Below, piece after piece: positions 46,198-55,294 of a stretch of DNA of 64,000 nucleotides. The stretch's first letter is position 1. Each line of letters starts with the position of its first letter. This DNA is from Paludisphaera soli (GTDB lineage: Bacteria > Planctomycetota > Planctomycetia > Isosphaerales > Isosphaeraceae): positions 186,001 through 250,000 of the forward strand of contig NZ_JAALJI010000004.1 in assembly GCF_011064595.1 (NCBI RefSeq). The letters run 5' to 3'. Under the pieces are notes generated by a model that saw nothing but the letters and a program-made list of their open reading frames with translations, did no database searches and was not told the origin of the DNA. A program made the position numbers and the translations under genes.

Positions 46198-47063
46198 TCG
46201 ACGTTCTGCACCAGTTCCCGGATCCGCTCGAGCGCCCCCTTGATCTCGACGACCAGGCGGCTGATCTCGACGTCGTTGGACTTCGAGCCCACCGTGTTGA
46301 CCTCGCGGCCCATCTCCTGGACGACGAATTCGAGCTTCCGGCCGCCGCTCTCGGGCGCGGCGAGGATCTCCTCGTACTGGTCCTGGTGGGCCCGGAGCCG
46401 CACCAGCTCCTCCGAGACGTCGCTGCGGTCGGCGAGGACGGCCACCTCGCGGATCAGGTCCTTGGCCTCGACGACCACGCCGTGCTCCTGCACCAGCGCC
46501 TGGATCCGCTCGGTCAGCCGCTTCTGGTAGGCCTGGACGAGCAGGGGGGCGCGGTCGGCGACCAGGGCGAGCGACTCGCGGATCGCGCCGGAGAGGGCGA
46601 GCAGCTCGGCGGCCATCGCGGCCCCCTCGCGGGCCCTCGCGGCCTCGAAGTTCTCCAGGGCCTCGGCGGCGACCTTGACGATGAACGGCCCCTCGCCGGC
46701 CACGTCGGGGGTCGTCGTCCGGTTCTCCTCGACGATCCCCGGCAGGCCGAGCAGCGAGACCAGCGCGACCGGCGCGCCGTCCAGGCGTTGGAGCTGGTCG
46801 CGGTAGCCCGCCAGGGCCTCGGCGTTGAGCCGGTAGTCGGCCGCCTTGCGGGGCCGCTCGACCCGGACCGAGACCTGTACCGCGCCCCGGCGGACGCGCT
46901 CGCGGACGAGCTGCTCCAGCTCGGGCTCCAGGGCCCCGTAGGGGTCGTTGACCTTGGCGCTGATCTTGAGGTGGCGGTTGTTCACCGAGCGGACCTCGGC
47001 GGCGACCGTCAGGGTCGCGTCCTGGCCCCGGGCTTCCCCGAATCCGGTCATGCTGAGCAGCAA
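46194..47063 (-). CDS. yicC: YicC family endoribonuclease
   Basis: The 289-residue protein has the YicC hallmarks: MTGFGEARG at the start, EVRSVNNRHLKISAKV, the central RERVRRGAVQVSVRVE, and the C-terminal GGRKLEFVVQEMGREVNTVGSKSND (DUF1732). YicC proteins were recently assigned endoribonuclease activity in RNA decay; earlier they were linked to stationary-phase survival. Adjacency to gmk is widely conserved. It is separated from secG by a strong hairpin. Confidence 0.94.
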   Translation of the reverse strand: MLLSMTGFGEARGQDATLTVAAEVRSVNNRHLKISAKVNDPYGALEPELEQLVRERVRRGAVQVSVRVERPRKAADYRLNAEALAGYRDQLQRLDGAPVALVSLLGLPGIVEENRTTTPDVAGEGPFIVKVAAEALENFEAARAREGAAMAAELLALSGAIRESLALVADRAPLLVQAYQKRLTERIQALVQEHGVVVEAKDLIREVAVLADRSDVSEELVRLRAHQDQYEEILAAPESGGRKLEFVVQEMGREVNTVGSKSNDVEISRLVVEIKGALERIRELVQNVE

Positions 47064-47106
47064 GGGCGGCCTCGTCGTCGGTCGATGTCGGGGTCGGAGA
47101 ACGCTC

Positions 47107-47137
47107 GGAGCGAGGCGGTGGTCGTCCGCCTCGCTCC
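47107..47137 (-). terminator. Perfect 12-bp hairpin between secG and yicC
   Basis: GGAGCGAGGCGG pairs with CCGCCTCGCTCC around a seven-base loop in the 121-base gap. No T-tract follows on the minus strand, so it may be a weak terminator or an mRNA processing or stabilising element separating the two halves of the cluster. Confidence 0.55.
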
Positions 47138-47184
47138 CGGTCGCGTCGGAAAGTCCATCGGGGCGTCGCCGGCCCCGACCGCGG

Positions 47185-47646
47185 TCACTTGGGGGTCGGC
47201 GGCGGGTCGTTGCCGGGCGTCAGCGGGAAGTTGCTGGTGTCCGGGATCGACGGGATGTTCGGGGCGGGCGCGGGGGCCGGGGCCGGGGCGGACCCGGCGG
47301 CCGGGGCGGCGGCGCCGTCGACCGGCGACGGGGCGGGGGGGACGTCGGACTTCGGGGTCAGGTCCCGGGTCAGCGACGACGGCGCGTCGTCGAAGATCGA
47401 CGAGCCTTGCTGGTTGTTGGTCAGGATCACCAGCAGCATCGTCATCAGGATCCAGATCGAGGCGGCGACGATGGTGATGCGGGTGAAGGTGTCGCCGGCC
47501 TTGGTGCCGAAGGCGCTGGAGCCCCCCGCGCCGCCGAAGGCGCCGGCCAGGCCGCCCCCCTTGCCGCGCTGGATGAGGACCAGGCAGATCAGGAACAGCG
47601 AGAGCAACACCAGCAGCGTGTTGAAGATGGCGGTCAGTACAGCCAC
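47185..47646 (-). CDS. secG: Preprotein translocase subunit SecG
   Basis: This 153-residue accessory subunit of SecYEG has helix 1 ([22 protein letters not shown]), the conserved [14 protein letters not shown] loop and helix 2 ([19 protein letters not shown]). It also has a long Pro/Ala-rich tail after residue 95, longer than in most bacteria but usual in planctomycetes. The start is GTG 47646 with AAGGA nine bases upstream. It lies 82 bases after tpiA on the same strand; tpiA-secG adjacency is common in bacteria. Confidence 0.92.
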   Translation of the reverse strand: MAVLTAIFNTLLVLLSLFLICLVLIQRGKGGGLAGAFGGAGGSSAFGTKAGDTFTRITIVAASIWILMTMLLVILTNNQQGSSIFDDAPSSLTRDLTPKSDVPPAPSPVDGAAAPAAGSAPAPAPAPAPNIPSIPDTSNFPLTPGNDPPPTPK

Positions 47647-47728
47647 GGAAGGAATCCTTTACGCTCGGGCGGGGGCGGTGCGGTTCGATGCGGGGGGCGG
47701 TCGGGTCAGTTCGGGCGTCGAGATCCGA

Positions 47729-48511
47729 TCACGACTTGCCGCGAGCCGCGACTTCCTGGCCCGCCTTGATGATGGCGAGGAAGTCGCCGGCCTTCAGCGC
47801 GGCGCCGCCGACCAGCGCGCCGTCGATGTCCGGGCAGCTCAGCAGCTCGGCGGCGTTGTCCGGCTTGACGCTCCCCCCATACTGGACGACGACCCGGCGG
47901 GCGGTCGCCTCGCCGAAGACCTCGGTCAGCCAGCCCCGGATGAAGGCGTGCACCGCCTGGGCCTGCTCGGGCGAGGCCGTCAGCCCGGTGCCGATCGCCC
48001 AGACCGGCTCATACGCCAGCACCACGCCGGCCATCTCCTCCGGGGAGAGCCCGGCGAGCGAGCCGCTGAGCTGCTCCAGCAGGACTTCCTCGGTCTTCTC
48101 GGAGAGCCGCTCGTCCTTGGTCTCGCCGATGCAGACGATCGGGATCAGCTTGGCGGCCAGCGCCGCCTTAAGCTTCTGGTTGACGTGGCCGCTGGTCTCG
48201 CCCTGGCCGTGTCGGCGCTCGGAGTGGCCGATGATGACGTGGGTGCAGCCGACGTCGACGAGCATCGGGCCCGAGATCTCGCCGGTGAACGCGCCGTTGG
48301 TCTCCCAGTAGACGTCCTGCGCGGCCAGGCCGATCGGCGAGCCTTCCAGCACCTGGTCCACCCGGGTCAGGAAGACGAACGGCGGGGCGAGGGCCACGTG
48401 GACGTCGGTCGCCGAGCCGAGGCCCTGCTTGACCCCGTCGGCGAGGGCGGCGGCGGCCTCGGCCGTGGTGGGGTTGAGCTTCCAGTTGCCGGCGATCAGC
48501 AGCGTACGCAT
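47729..48511 (-). CDS. tpiA: Triosephosphate isomerase
   Basis: The enzyme interconverts dihydroxyacetone phosphate and glyceraldehyde 3-phosphate. The 260-residue TIM barrel shows the substrate lysine in GNWKLN (Lys11), the electrophilic histidine in IIGHSERR, the catalytic glutamate in [11 protein letters not shown] (near 167) and the phosphate loop [11 protein letters not shown]. Its ATG overlaps the aroF stop (ATGA), an unusual coupling of glycolysis and aromatic synthesis genes. Confidence 0.96.
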   Translation of the reverse strand: MRTLLIAGNWKLNPTTAEAAAALADGVKQGLGSATDVHVALAPPFVFLTRVDQVLEGSPIGLAAQDVYWETNGAFTGEISGPMLVDVGCTHVIIGHSERRHGQGETSGHVNQKLKAALAAKLIPIVCIGETKDERLSEKTEEVLLEQLSGSLAGLSPEEMAGVVLAYEPVWAIGTGLTASPEQAQAVHAFIRGWLTEVFGEATARRVVVQYGGSVKPDNAAELLSCPDIDGALVGGAALKAGDFLAIIKAGQEVAARGKS

Positions 48512-49548
48512 CAGACCGTGACTCCTTCGCAGACGTCGATCGTCTTGCCCAGCAGCCCCGCGAGCTGACGCAGCTCGTCCATGAGGCGGGCGTATTGGTC
48601 GGGGAGGAGCGCCTGCGGGCCGTCGGACAGCGCCTTCTCGGGGCAGGTGTGCACCTCGACGTGCACGCCGTCGCACCCGGCGGCCACGGACGCCCGGGCC
48701 ATCGCCGGGATCAGCTCCGGCCGGCCGGTCGCGTGGCTGGGGTCGACGATGATCGGCAGGTGGCTCAGGCACTTGGCGTTGGGGACCATCGAGAGGTCGA
48801 GCGTATTCCGCGTCGAGTCCTCGAACGTCCGGATGCCGCGCTCGCAGAGGATGACCTCGCGGTTCCCCTGGGCCAGGATGTACTCGGCCGACATCAAGAG
48901 GTCCTTGACCGTCGCGCTCATCCCGCGCTTGATCAGGACCGGCAGCTTGACCTTGCCGACTTCCTTCAGGAGGTCGAAGTTCTGCATGTTCCGGGCGCCG
49001 ATCTGGAACATGTCGGCGTACTTCGCCACCAGCTCGACCTGGCGGGGGTCCATGACCTCGGTCACGACCGGCATGTTGAGGGCGTCGCCCACGCGGCGGA
49101 GGATCCGCAGCCCTTCCTCGCCCAGCCCCTGGAAGCTGTAGGGGCTCGTCCGCGGCTTGAACGCCCCGCCGCGGAGGATGTTGGCGCCGGCCTCGCGCAC
49201 CTTGACGGCCGTCTCGTACAGCAGCTCCTCGCCCTCGATCGCGCAGGGGCCGGCGATCATCGCCAGGTGGCCGCCGCCGATCTTGACCCCCTTCACGTCG
49301 AAGACCGAGTCGTCCTGGTGGAACTCCCGGCTGGCGAGCTTGAACGGCTTGAGGATCGCCACCACCTGCTCGACCCCCGGGATCGCCTGCAGGGGCTCGG
49401 CCTGGAGCTTCTGCTCGTCGCCGATCACGCCGATCACGGTCCGCGAGACGCCCTGGCTCAGATGGGGCGTGAATCCGAGCGCCTCGATGCGCTCGATGAC
49501 GTGCGCCACCACTTCGGGAGAGGAATGGGGCTTCAGGACGATGATCAT
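48511..49548 (-). CDS. aroF: 3-Deoxy-7-phosphoheptulonate synthase (DAHP synthase)
   Basis: This first enzyme of the shikimate pathway condenses phosphoenolpyruvate with erythrose 4-phosphate. The 345-residue protein has an N-terminal ferredoxin-like domain (residues 1-70) and a type I beta-subfamily barrel with [43 protein letters not shown] and [11 protein letters not shown]. The N-terminal domain mediates feedback control in related enzymes. The start is ATG 49548 (MIIVLKPH, typical); the Shine-Dalgarno is weak. It heads the aroF-tpiA-secG run. Confidence 0.94.
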   Translation of the reverse strand: MIIVLKPHSSPEVVAHVIERIEALGFTPHLSQGVSRTVIGVIGDEQKLQAEPLQAIPGVEQVVAILKPFKLASREFHQDDSVFDVKGVKIGGGHLAMIAGPCAIEGEELLYETAVKVREAGANILRGGAFKPRTSPYSFQGLGEEGLRILRRVGDALNMPVVTEVMDPRQVELVAKYADMFQIGARNMQNFDLLKEVGKVKLPVLIKRGMSATVKDLLMSAEYILAQGNREVILCERGIRTFEDSTRNTLDLSMVPNAKCLSHLPIIVDPSHATGRPELIPAMARASVAAGCDGVHVEVHTCPEKALSDGPQALLPDQYARLMDELRQLAGLLGKTIDVCEGVTV

Positions 49549-49924
49549 GGGACGCGTGTCTCGATCGAGTTCAGGTCTATCCGGAGGTCTTCGGCCGGGC
49601 GCAAGGCGTGCAAGACGCGCGCAGACGAGCATCGACCCTCAGCGTGTGTGGAAAATCCCATCCTACCGGATCCAGCCCCCCGCGCGAAGCGGTCGATCGG
49701 GAATTTACGGCTCGCGATCCGACCCCGCCGCCGTCAGGGCCCGATCCGAGGCCCGGCACGCGAGACGCCGAGATTGTTCGAGTCGATCACGAAACCTGGA
49801 AGCCTCGAAAGGCGTCGAAGGACGGAAAGACGTCGGTGATGCGGGAGCTTGCCGGGAAGCTGCGACGTCGGCTCATCGTGTATCGAGAGAACTTTGTCGG
49901 AACATTGGGTTCAGGAGTCGTGGC
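49549..49924. other. Divergent intergenic region, aroF / unknown exported protein
   Basis: The 376 bases hold the promoter region for aroF and the downstream plus-strand gene. No clean hexamer pair is found. No coding frame or RNA element is supported. Confidence 0.4.
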
Positions 49925-50500
49925 GTGCATGCGTGGTTTGAGCGTGCGGTTGTTGTCCTGCTCGCTGGTCTTCTGACCGGCCTGGCGCTCGTCGCGGCTT
50001 CGGATGGCTGGACCGACGAGGAATCCGCCCTGCCACCACGGGCCGCCGGTGCACCGGCGATCCAGGCTGTGGCGGTGGTCAGGAAGGGCGACGCGGCTCG
50101 CGTCGTGGAGTCGGATCCCCTGGCCGTTCGCCGGGTCGTTCCCTCGGGGATCTCCGCCACCGTAGCGGCCATGGCCCTTCCGGACGAGAAGGTCCTGCTG
50201 ACGCCGATCCTTGGGGCGCTGCGAAACCTCCCTTCGCCACCGCCCGCGCGAATCCAGCACTTCCTGTGGATGAACGACTTTGGAGCTGAGCTGATCTGCT
50301 GGCGAGGGGAGATCCAGGAGTATCGAGTCGCCCCGGACGGTGTGGCGGTGCGGGTCAAGGTCTGGCCCGATGTCCTTCTCCCGCACGTCAGAGTGGCTCA
50401 TCATGACTTCTTCCTGGAACACTACTTCATGGATGAGAATGGCCTGGCATATGTTGGCCATGAGGACCCCGGCCCGCAGCAAGGCTTCACCGAGTTTTGA
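49925..50500 (+). CDS. Exported or anchored protein, unknown function
   Basis: This 191-residue protein has an N-terminal hydrophobic segment (AVVVLLAGLLTGLALVAA) and then a polar body. Its C-terminal half is rich in aromatics and His (IQHFLWMNDFGAELICWRG; VRVAHHDFFLEHYFMDENG), suggesting a compact folded domain. I do not recognise the family. The start is GTG 49925, with AGGAG eight bases upstream; the frame is open further 5' but without a better start. GC content is slightly lower than that of its neighbours. Confidence 0.7.
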   Translation: MHAWFERAVVVLLAGLLTGLALVAASDGWTDEESALPPRAAGAPAIQAVAVVRKGDAARVVESDPLAVRRVVPSGISATVAAMALPDEKVLLTPILGALRNLPSPPPARIQHFLWMNDFGAELICWRGEIQEYRVAPDGVAVRVKVWPDVLLPHVRVAHHDFFLEHYFMDENGLAYVGHEDPGPQQGFTEF

Positions 50501-50581
50501 GCCATCGGGTGCGAAGCGGGCGCGGAGGAACCTGGACAGGACACTCCTCACTCAACTCCACCGATGTGACGGAAGATCCTC

Positions 50582-50684
50582 GGGTGCCACGGGTTCCCCG
50601 AACCCGTTGACCGGCCAGGGATCTCGGCGACGGCTCGGGAGCGGTCCGACGCCGATCCACGGGTTCGGGGAACCCGTGGCACCC
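50582..50684. repeat. MITE/REP-like element: perfect 26-bp inverted repeats
   Basis: The 26-base arm at 50582-50607 (GGGTGCCACGGGTTCCCCG then AACCCGT) is repeated exactly in inverse orientation at 50659-50684, 51 bases apart. Each arm is itself palindromic around CCC (ACGGGTTC/GAACCCGT), so cruciform structures can form. It lies between the 3' ends of two convergent genes. No target duplication is evident and no transposase is encoded. It fits a miniature element or REP/BIME-type unit; it could also act as a bidirectional terminator. Confidence 0.75.
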
Positions 50685-50749
50685 AGGCGCACGGCCGAGG
50701 TGCCCGAGGTCGACGTCGTCGCCTCGCTCTGACCGCCCCGCGTCTCTGC

Positions 50750-52135
50750 TCACCCCTCGAACTCGTCCAGCGGCAGTTTGTCCGCCCGGTGGGCGGCCTT
50801 CACGATCGCCCAGGCCAGGACGATCGTCATGAGGATGAAGGCTAGCGTCAGGAACGCCGCGCCGTCGATCGGCGACCGCCCGGCCGACGGCCGGTAGTCG
50901 GCGTTCGGGGTCGGCGGGCCGAGGGTCGCGGGCTCGCGGGGGCGGTCGGGGCCGAGGGCGGCGAGGACCGTCCCGACGTCGTAACGGGGCGGGTCGAGGG
51001 CGTCGGAGCCGTAGGCCAGGCGGTAGGTCCGGCCCGGCTCGGCGAGGAACGTGGCGCGGAGGTCGAGCCGATCGCCGTCGACGCCCGCGACGTCGAGCGG
51101 CGGGCTGTCGCCGTCGTCGACGACGATCCGGAGCCGCTCGGCCCGACGCTCCGGGAAGTCCAGCGTCAGGCCCTCGCGACGGAAATCGCCCAGTTGGTGG
51201 CGGAACAGCCGACCTCGGCCGATCTCGACCCAGCGCCCGGCCTTCGCGTCGGTCAGCGCCTCCACCCGCGCGGGGCGGTCGAAGTTCCGGCTCGGCGTGC
51301 GGAGGGCCAGGCCGACCAGCGGCAGCCGGTCCGCCGCGACCTCGAACCGCGTGACCCGTTCGGGGATATCGATCTCGACCTTCAGGTCGTCGAGCGGCTC
51401 GCGGATCGTCGCCGACTCCTCGTCGGTCGTGCGCTCGACGGTCCGGCGGAAGGCGATCCGGTCGATGCGGAAGGGGCGGCGGAGGATCGTCTCCACCTCC
51501 GTCCGGCGCTCGCGCTCCCCCTCGATCCGGCTGCGGCTCAGCTCATAGAAGGGGGATCGCGCCTCGTCGGCCTCGCGCTCGATCACGAGCTTGAACCAGC
51601 GGAAGCCCCGGGCGGGGAAGGGGACGTCCACCTCGCGGACGTCCAAGAACCGCGAGTAGTCGAAGATCCGGCCGTCCTCTTTCAGGGGCGTCCACGACCG
51701 GCCGTCGGCCGAGCCGAGCACGCGCACCCGCCGCTCGAAGTCGCGCAGCGGGGTGTGGAAGACCGCGCCGTCGGGCTCCGGGGCGTCGTCGTCGAGCTTC
51801 GCGACGATCTCGATCGCCTCGCCCTCGATCACGTCCAGCGAGACGACCGGGGCCGAGATCTCTTCCCGCTCGGCGACCGTCCGCCGCCGCACGGCTCGCT
51901 CCAGGGAATAAGGGACCTCGACGCCGCGGTCGTCCTCAATCCGAAGGTCCGGGAAGCCGTCTCGGGTCGCGGCGAAGACGGCGCGGTCGAGCGGGACGGC
52001 CAGCACGGCGTCGCCTCGCCCCTCGCGGTCGATCGCCCGAGTGAACCGCACTCGAGTATCGGCCGAAGCGGCCGTCGTTAGCGCCAGTCCGGCGAGGAGC
52101 AGGGGGTGGAGTCGCCTTCGCGGGCTCGCGGTCAT
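50750..52135 (-). CDS. DUF3999-type exported membrane protein
   Basis: This 461-residue protein has a signal peptide ([17 protein letters not shown]), a beta-rich discoidin-like body ([34 protein letters not shown]) and a C-terminal membrane helix ([21 protein letters not shown]). The layout fits DUF3999, whose genes habitually sit beside DUF2339 genes. It is coupled to the upstream DUF2339 gene by an ATGA overlap, so the two proteins probably act together in the envelope; the function is unknown. Confidence 0.82.
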   Translation of the reverse strand: MTASPRRRLHPLLLAGLALTTAASADTRVRFTRAIDREGRGDAVLAVPLDRAVFAATRDGFPDLRIEDDRGVEVPYSLERAVRRRTVAEREEISAPVVSLDVIEGEAIEIVAKLDDDAPEPDGAVFHTPLRDFERRVRVLGSADGRSWTPLKEDGRIFDYSRFLDVREVDVPFPARGFRWFKLVIEREADEARSPFYELSRSRIEGERERRTEVETILRRPFRIDRIAFRRTVERTTDEESATIREPLDDLKVEIDIPERVTRFEVAADRLPLVGLALRTPSRNFDRPARVEALTDAKAGRWVEIGRGRLFRHQLGDFRREGLTLDFPERRAERLRIVVDDGDSPPLDVAGVDGDRLDLRATFLAEPGRTYRLAYGSDALDPPRYDVGTVLAALGPDRPREPATLGPPTPNADYRPSAGRSPIDGAAFLTLAFILMTIVLAWAIVKAAHRADKLPLDEFEG

Positions 52136-54627
52136 GATCGGACTCCCTCGTCGGTCGGGTCGACGGGGCGGTCGAAGACCGCCTCGGAACGCAGATAGAC
52201 GAACGCGCCGAAGAGGATGAGGACGCCCAGCAGCAGGAACGCCACGATCCGGTAGAACGGGTCCAGCGACGCCAGGTCGACCAGGAAGACCTTGAAGCCG
52301 ACGATCGTGAACAGCCCGAGCCCGACGTGCCGGAGCAGGCCGATGCGCCGCCGCAGCCCGGCCGCGATCAGCCCGAGCGCGAAGAGCGTCCAGACGATCG
52401 AGATCCCGCCCGCCCGGAGCGTCGGAACGAACCGGGCGAGGAACGTGTTCGTCTCCAGCGTGAGGAAGACGAACCCCAGCCCGATCGCCGCGCCGGCCGC
52501 CGCCACGGACGCCTCGTTCCCCTTCGTTATCCCTCGCATTCGCACCGACGCGAAGGCCAGGAACGCGCCGATCGCGCCGAACTCGATCGCCCGCATCAGG
52601 CCTTCGAGCGGCGAGTAGGCCCCGCCGTAGGTCAACGACGGGCCGAGCCGCCACGCGGCGAGGTCGAAAACCGCGAGCTTCAGCAAGACGGCGGCGACCG
52701 CGCACCCCAGGGCGATCGACGCCGCGCGGGGGGCCGCGCCGTCGGCCCCGGCGCGGAGGAGCAGGGCGAGGCACGCGGCCAGCCACAGGAAGGTCAGCGT
52801 GGCCGCCCGCGCCGCCGGGAACAGGTCGCCCACCGTCCGGGCCAGCTCCAGGTGGAGGAACAGGAAGGCCGCCCCCGCCGTCGCGATCGTCAGCCACTTC
52901 GCCGTTTCGGGCCCGCGCGGGACGAAGGCCGAGTCGTCGTCGAGCGTGACCTCCCAGGGCCCTCCCGGCCGACGCAGAAGATACGAGGCGGCGGCCATCG
53001 AGGCGATCGGCACCCCCAGGGCGAGGATGCGCTGGAGCATCAGGCCGAAGTACGAGGCGTCGGCGGCCCCCGTGAAACCCGACCCGCCGTAGGCGCGCTC
53101 CAGGTCCACCAGGCCCAGCCGGTAGAGGACCAGGCCGTAGAGCACGAACGCCGCCCCCCGGAGGAAGCCGCTCCGCATCTTGCCGGCGAGCCAGAGCGTC
53201 GTCAAAGCCTGGAGGGCCCAGCAGGCCGTGATCCACTGCCGCGAGAACGCCAGCGGGATCGTCACCGCCAGGAAGAAGCTCGCCAGCGCCAGGAAGCCGA
53301 ACACCAGCCCCCGGTCCTGGATCCGGCGGGCGAGCAGGTAAGCGACGTGGGCCAGGTGGTAGATCGCCAGGGCCAGGGCGAGCGTCGCCACGCCCATCGA
53401 CCCGTACGATTCGTGCACGACCACGCCGCCTAGACAGAAGAAGAAGCCGGCGTTGGCCGTCAGGCCGAGCCATTCGAGCAGGGTCGACGGCTCCCTCCGC
53501 GCCAGGCTGAAGACGATCAGCGAGGCCGAGTACAGGGCGAAGATCGCGACCAGGAACGGCAGCGTCGCCCCGAACCGGGACGGCTCGTAATGGAACAGCG
53601 TCGCCAGGAACAGGGCGTAGGTCGCGACCAGCCCCAGGTAGTTCAGCAGCCGCCAGTTCCGCCGCGCGCTGACCGCCAGCACGCCCGCGCCCAGCATCAG
53701 CAGGTAGACGTAAAGCCCCCGGTAGTCGGTGCTCGCGCTGGAGAGGATCAAGGGCGTGCCGTACCCGCCGCAGATTCCCAGCACGGCGACCAGCAGGGAG
53801 TCGAACCGCACCGCCAGCACGCAGGCCGAGGCGGTCACGAGCGCCATGAACGCGAACGCCGGCGTGGGACCGATCAGGTGGTGGAACTCCGAAGCCGCGT
53901 AGATGCTGAAGTAGAACGCGGCGATCCCCGCCCCGAGGAACGCGTGGCCGAGCGGCCGATACCGCCCGCCCAGCAGCTGGATCCCCGCGCCGACCAGCCC
54001 GGCCCCGGCCACGATCGTCAGGGCCACCCGCGCCTCGGGGGCGAGCCAGCCGTGGTCGATCGAGTACTTCAGGAAGAACCCCAGCCCCGTCACCAGGACC
54101 ACCACGCCCAGCCGCAAGAGCCAGGTGCTCGCCACGGCGAACTCCACCGAGACCCCCGGCCGGCGGTGCTCTTCGCCCACCACGATCCAGTTGCCGATCC
54201 TCGCCAGCGCCTCCCAGGCCGCCGTCTCGAATCGGCTCGGCTGTCGCGGCGGCGGCGGGGGCGCGACCGGCCGGCTCGGGATCGGCGCGGTCGGCGGGCG
54301 GGAGGCCGGTGGCGAGGGCTTCCAGAGGGCGTCCGACGCCGAGACGGGTTCGTCCAACATCGGCCGACTCGGCCGGGTAGCGGTCGGCGGCGTCGGGGCC
54401 GCGACGTGCGTCGTCTCCAGCGTCCGCCGGATCGGCTCGGCGACCGGCTCGGAGACCTGAGTGACCGCCGTCGACCCGTCCCGACGGCGCTCTTCCTGGA
54501 GGAGCCGTCGCAGCCCTTCGAGCCGGGCGCCCAGGGATCGGATCTCGTCCGTCTGCCGCCTCGTCTGCGCGACCTGCCAGGCGATCAATCCGAACAGGAT
54601 GAGGAAGGAGAGGCCGTCGGGAATCAT
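52132..54627 (-). CDS. DUF2339-type polytopic membrane protein
   Basis: This 831-residue protein has an N-terminal anchor ([15 protein letters not shown]), a short coiled coil (residues 25-50), a Pro/Thr-rich linker, and then more than twenty membrane helices to the C-terminus. Examples are [20 protein letters not shown] with the DUF2339 hallmark sequence, [22 protein letters not shown] and [20 protein letters not shown]. The role of DUF2339 is unknown; an envelope function with the coupled DUF3999 partner is likely. The start is ATG 54627. Confidence 0.88.
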   Translation of the reverse strand: MIPDGLSFLILFGLIAWQVAQTRRQTDEIRSLGARLEGLRRLLQEERRRDGSTAVTQVSEPVAEPIRRTLETTHVAAPTPPTATRPSRPMLDEPVSASDALWKPSPPASRPPTAPIPSRPVAPPPPPRQPSRFETAAWEALARIGNWIVVGEEHRRPGVSVEFAVASTWLLRLGVVVLVTGLGFFLKYSIDHGWLAPEARVALTIVAGAGLVGAGIQLLGGRYRPLGHAFLGAGIAAFYFSIYAASEFHHLIGPTPAFAFMALVTASACVLAVRFDSLLVAVLGICGGYGTPLILSSASTDYRGLYVYLLMLGAGVLAVSARRNWRLLNYLGLVATYALFLATLFHYEPSRFGATLPFLVAIFALYSASLIVFSLARREPSTLLEWLGLTANAGFFFCLGGVVVHESYGSMGVATLALALAIYHLAHVAYLLARRIQDRGLVFGFLALASFFLAVTIPLAFSRQWITACWALQALTTLWLAGKMRSGFLRGAAFVLYGLVLYRLGLVDLERAYGGSGFTGAADASYFGLMLQRILALGVPIASMAAASYLLRRPGGPWEVTLDDDSAFVPRGPETAKWLTIATAGAAFLFLHLELARTVGDLFPAARAATLTFLWLAACLALLLRAGADGAAPRAASIALGCAVAAVLLKLAVFDLAAWRLGPSLTYGGAYSPLEGLMRAIEFGAIGAFLAFASVRMRGITKGNEASVAAAGAAIGLGFVFLTLETNTFLARFVPTLRAGGISIVWTLFALGLIAAGLRRRIGLLRHVGLGLFTIVGFKVFLVDLASLDPFYRIVAFLLLGVLILFGAFVYLRSEAVFDRPVDPTDEGVRS

Positions 54628-54927
54628 GGGGTTGGCTCACTGGAGACTGCACGAAGCGGCGTCGCTCGCGCCAGAACCTCTGCGAAGTCATACCCATCCG
54701 GCTCGGCTCCGTGCCAGGTCCGACCAGAAATCGCCGAGGAAACCGGCCCGTCGCCGGATCGGCCCGGAGCGACGCTCCCCAGTGTCGACCTCGCGGCCGT
54801 CCTCCGCATCGGGCGATCCGGGACCATCCTTAAAGTGAACCCTTACGCGCCGCGCCCGGCTCATCGTCGGATCCGCTAGCGATGGGGACCCATGGCGATG
54901 CGTGTCGACGAAACCGCGAAAGCGCGC

Positions 54928-55028
54928 CGAACGAAGCCAAAACCCGAGCCCGGAAATGCAAGTAAGTCAATATCCAGAATGGGTTTGCAGCCGACGGCTT
55001 CGTTTGCGCGCCGTGCGAACGAAGCCAA
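54928..55028. repeat. Dispersed ~100-bp repeat, unit 1
   Basis: The unit begins and ends with CGAACGAAGCCAA. Near its end GGCTTCGTT pairs with AACGAAGCC across 13 bases. An AT-rich centre (around 54955-54985) contrasts with the flanks. It aligns end to end with the unit at 55098. Confidence 0.75.
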
Positions 55029-55097
55029 TCAGGCTCAGGGCGGCGGGGAGGGGCACGGGGATGGGAGCCGACGGGCGGAAAACCTCGCGATGCGCGT

Positions 55098-55200
55098 CGA
55101 ACGAACCCAATCTCACGCCGCGAAATCCCGTTTTAATTATCAGTGGCAGAAGGATTTGCGTCGATTGGCTTCGTTTTCGGGCCGGGGCGAACGAAGCCAA
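55098..55200. repeat. Dispersed ~100-bp repeat, unit 2
   Basis: The same architecture as unit 1: it begins CGAACGAACCCAA and ends CGAACGAAGCCAA. The AT-rich centre (CCCGTTTTAATTATCAG) and an 11-bp stem TTGGCTTCGTT/AACGAAGCCAA at the end are visible. Boundary sequences and the hairpin are conserved while the middle has diverged. Confidence 0.75.
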
Positions 55201-55222
55201 ATTCCCGTGCCGGGAAAGCCGA

Positions 55223-55261
55223 AGGCCGGGGCCCCTCGAACGAATCGGGGGGCCCCGGCCT
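55223..55261 (-). terminator. Strong hairpin terminator after thioredoxin-fold gene
   Basis: A perfect 13-bp stem (AGGCCGGGGCCCC / GGGGCCCCGGCCT) with a 13-base loop lies just past the minus-strand stop at 55295. A short T-containing stretch follows on the minus strand. This is probably the terminator. Confidence 0.65.
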
Positions 55262-55294
55262 GGGGGGGTCGCGTCGGGCGGTCGTCGGGCCGGG

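Larger units (their letters stand above)
54628..55294. other. Intergenic region with dispersed repeats
   Basis: The 667 bases between the DUF2339 gene (start) and the thioredoxin-fold gene (end) are non-coding on both strands. They contain two copies of a roughly 100-bp AT-richer repeat and a terminator hairpin. The DUF2339/DUF3999 promoter should lie at 54628-54900. Confidence 0.6.

Noticed and set aside
50750-54697. One 1315-codon minus-strand gene spanning the DUF3999 and DUF2339 loci
   Set aside because: The 5' two-thirds is out-of-frame shadow of the DUF2339 gene; the real DUF3999 protein starts at 52135 with its own signal peptide.
54928-55200. CRISPR-like array
   Set aside because: Only two long units with hairpins; no short regular repeats and spacers, and no cas genes.
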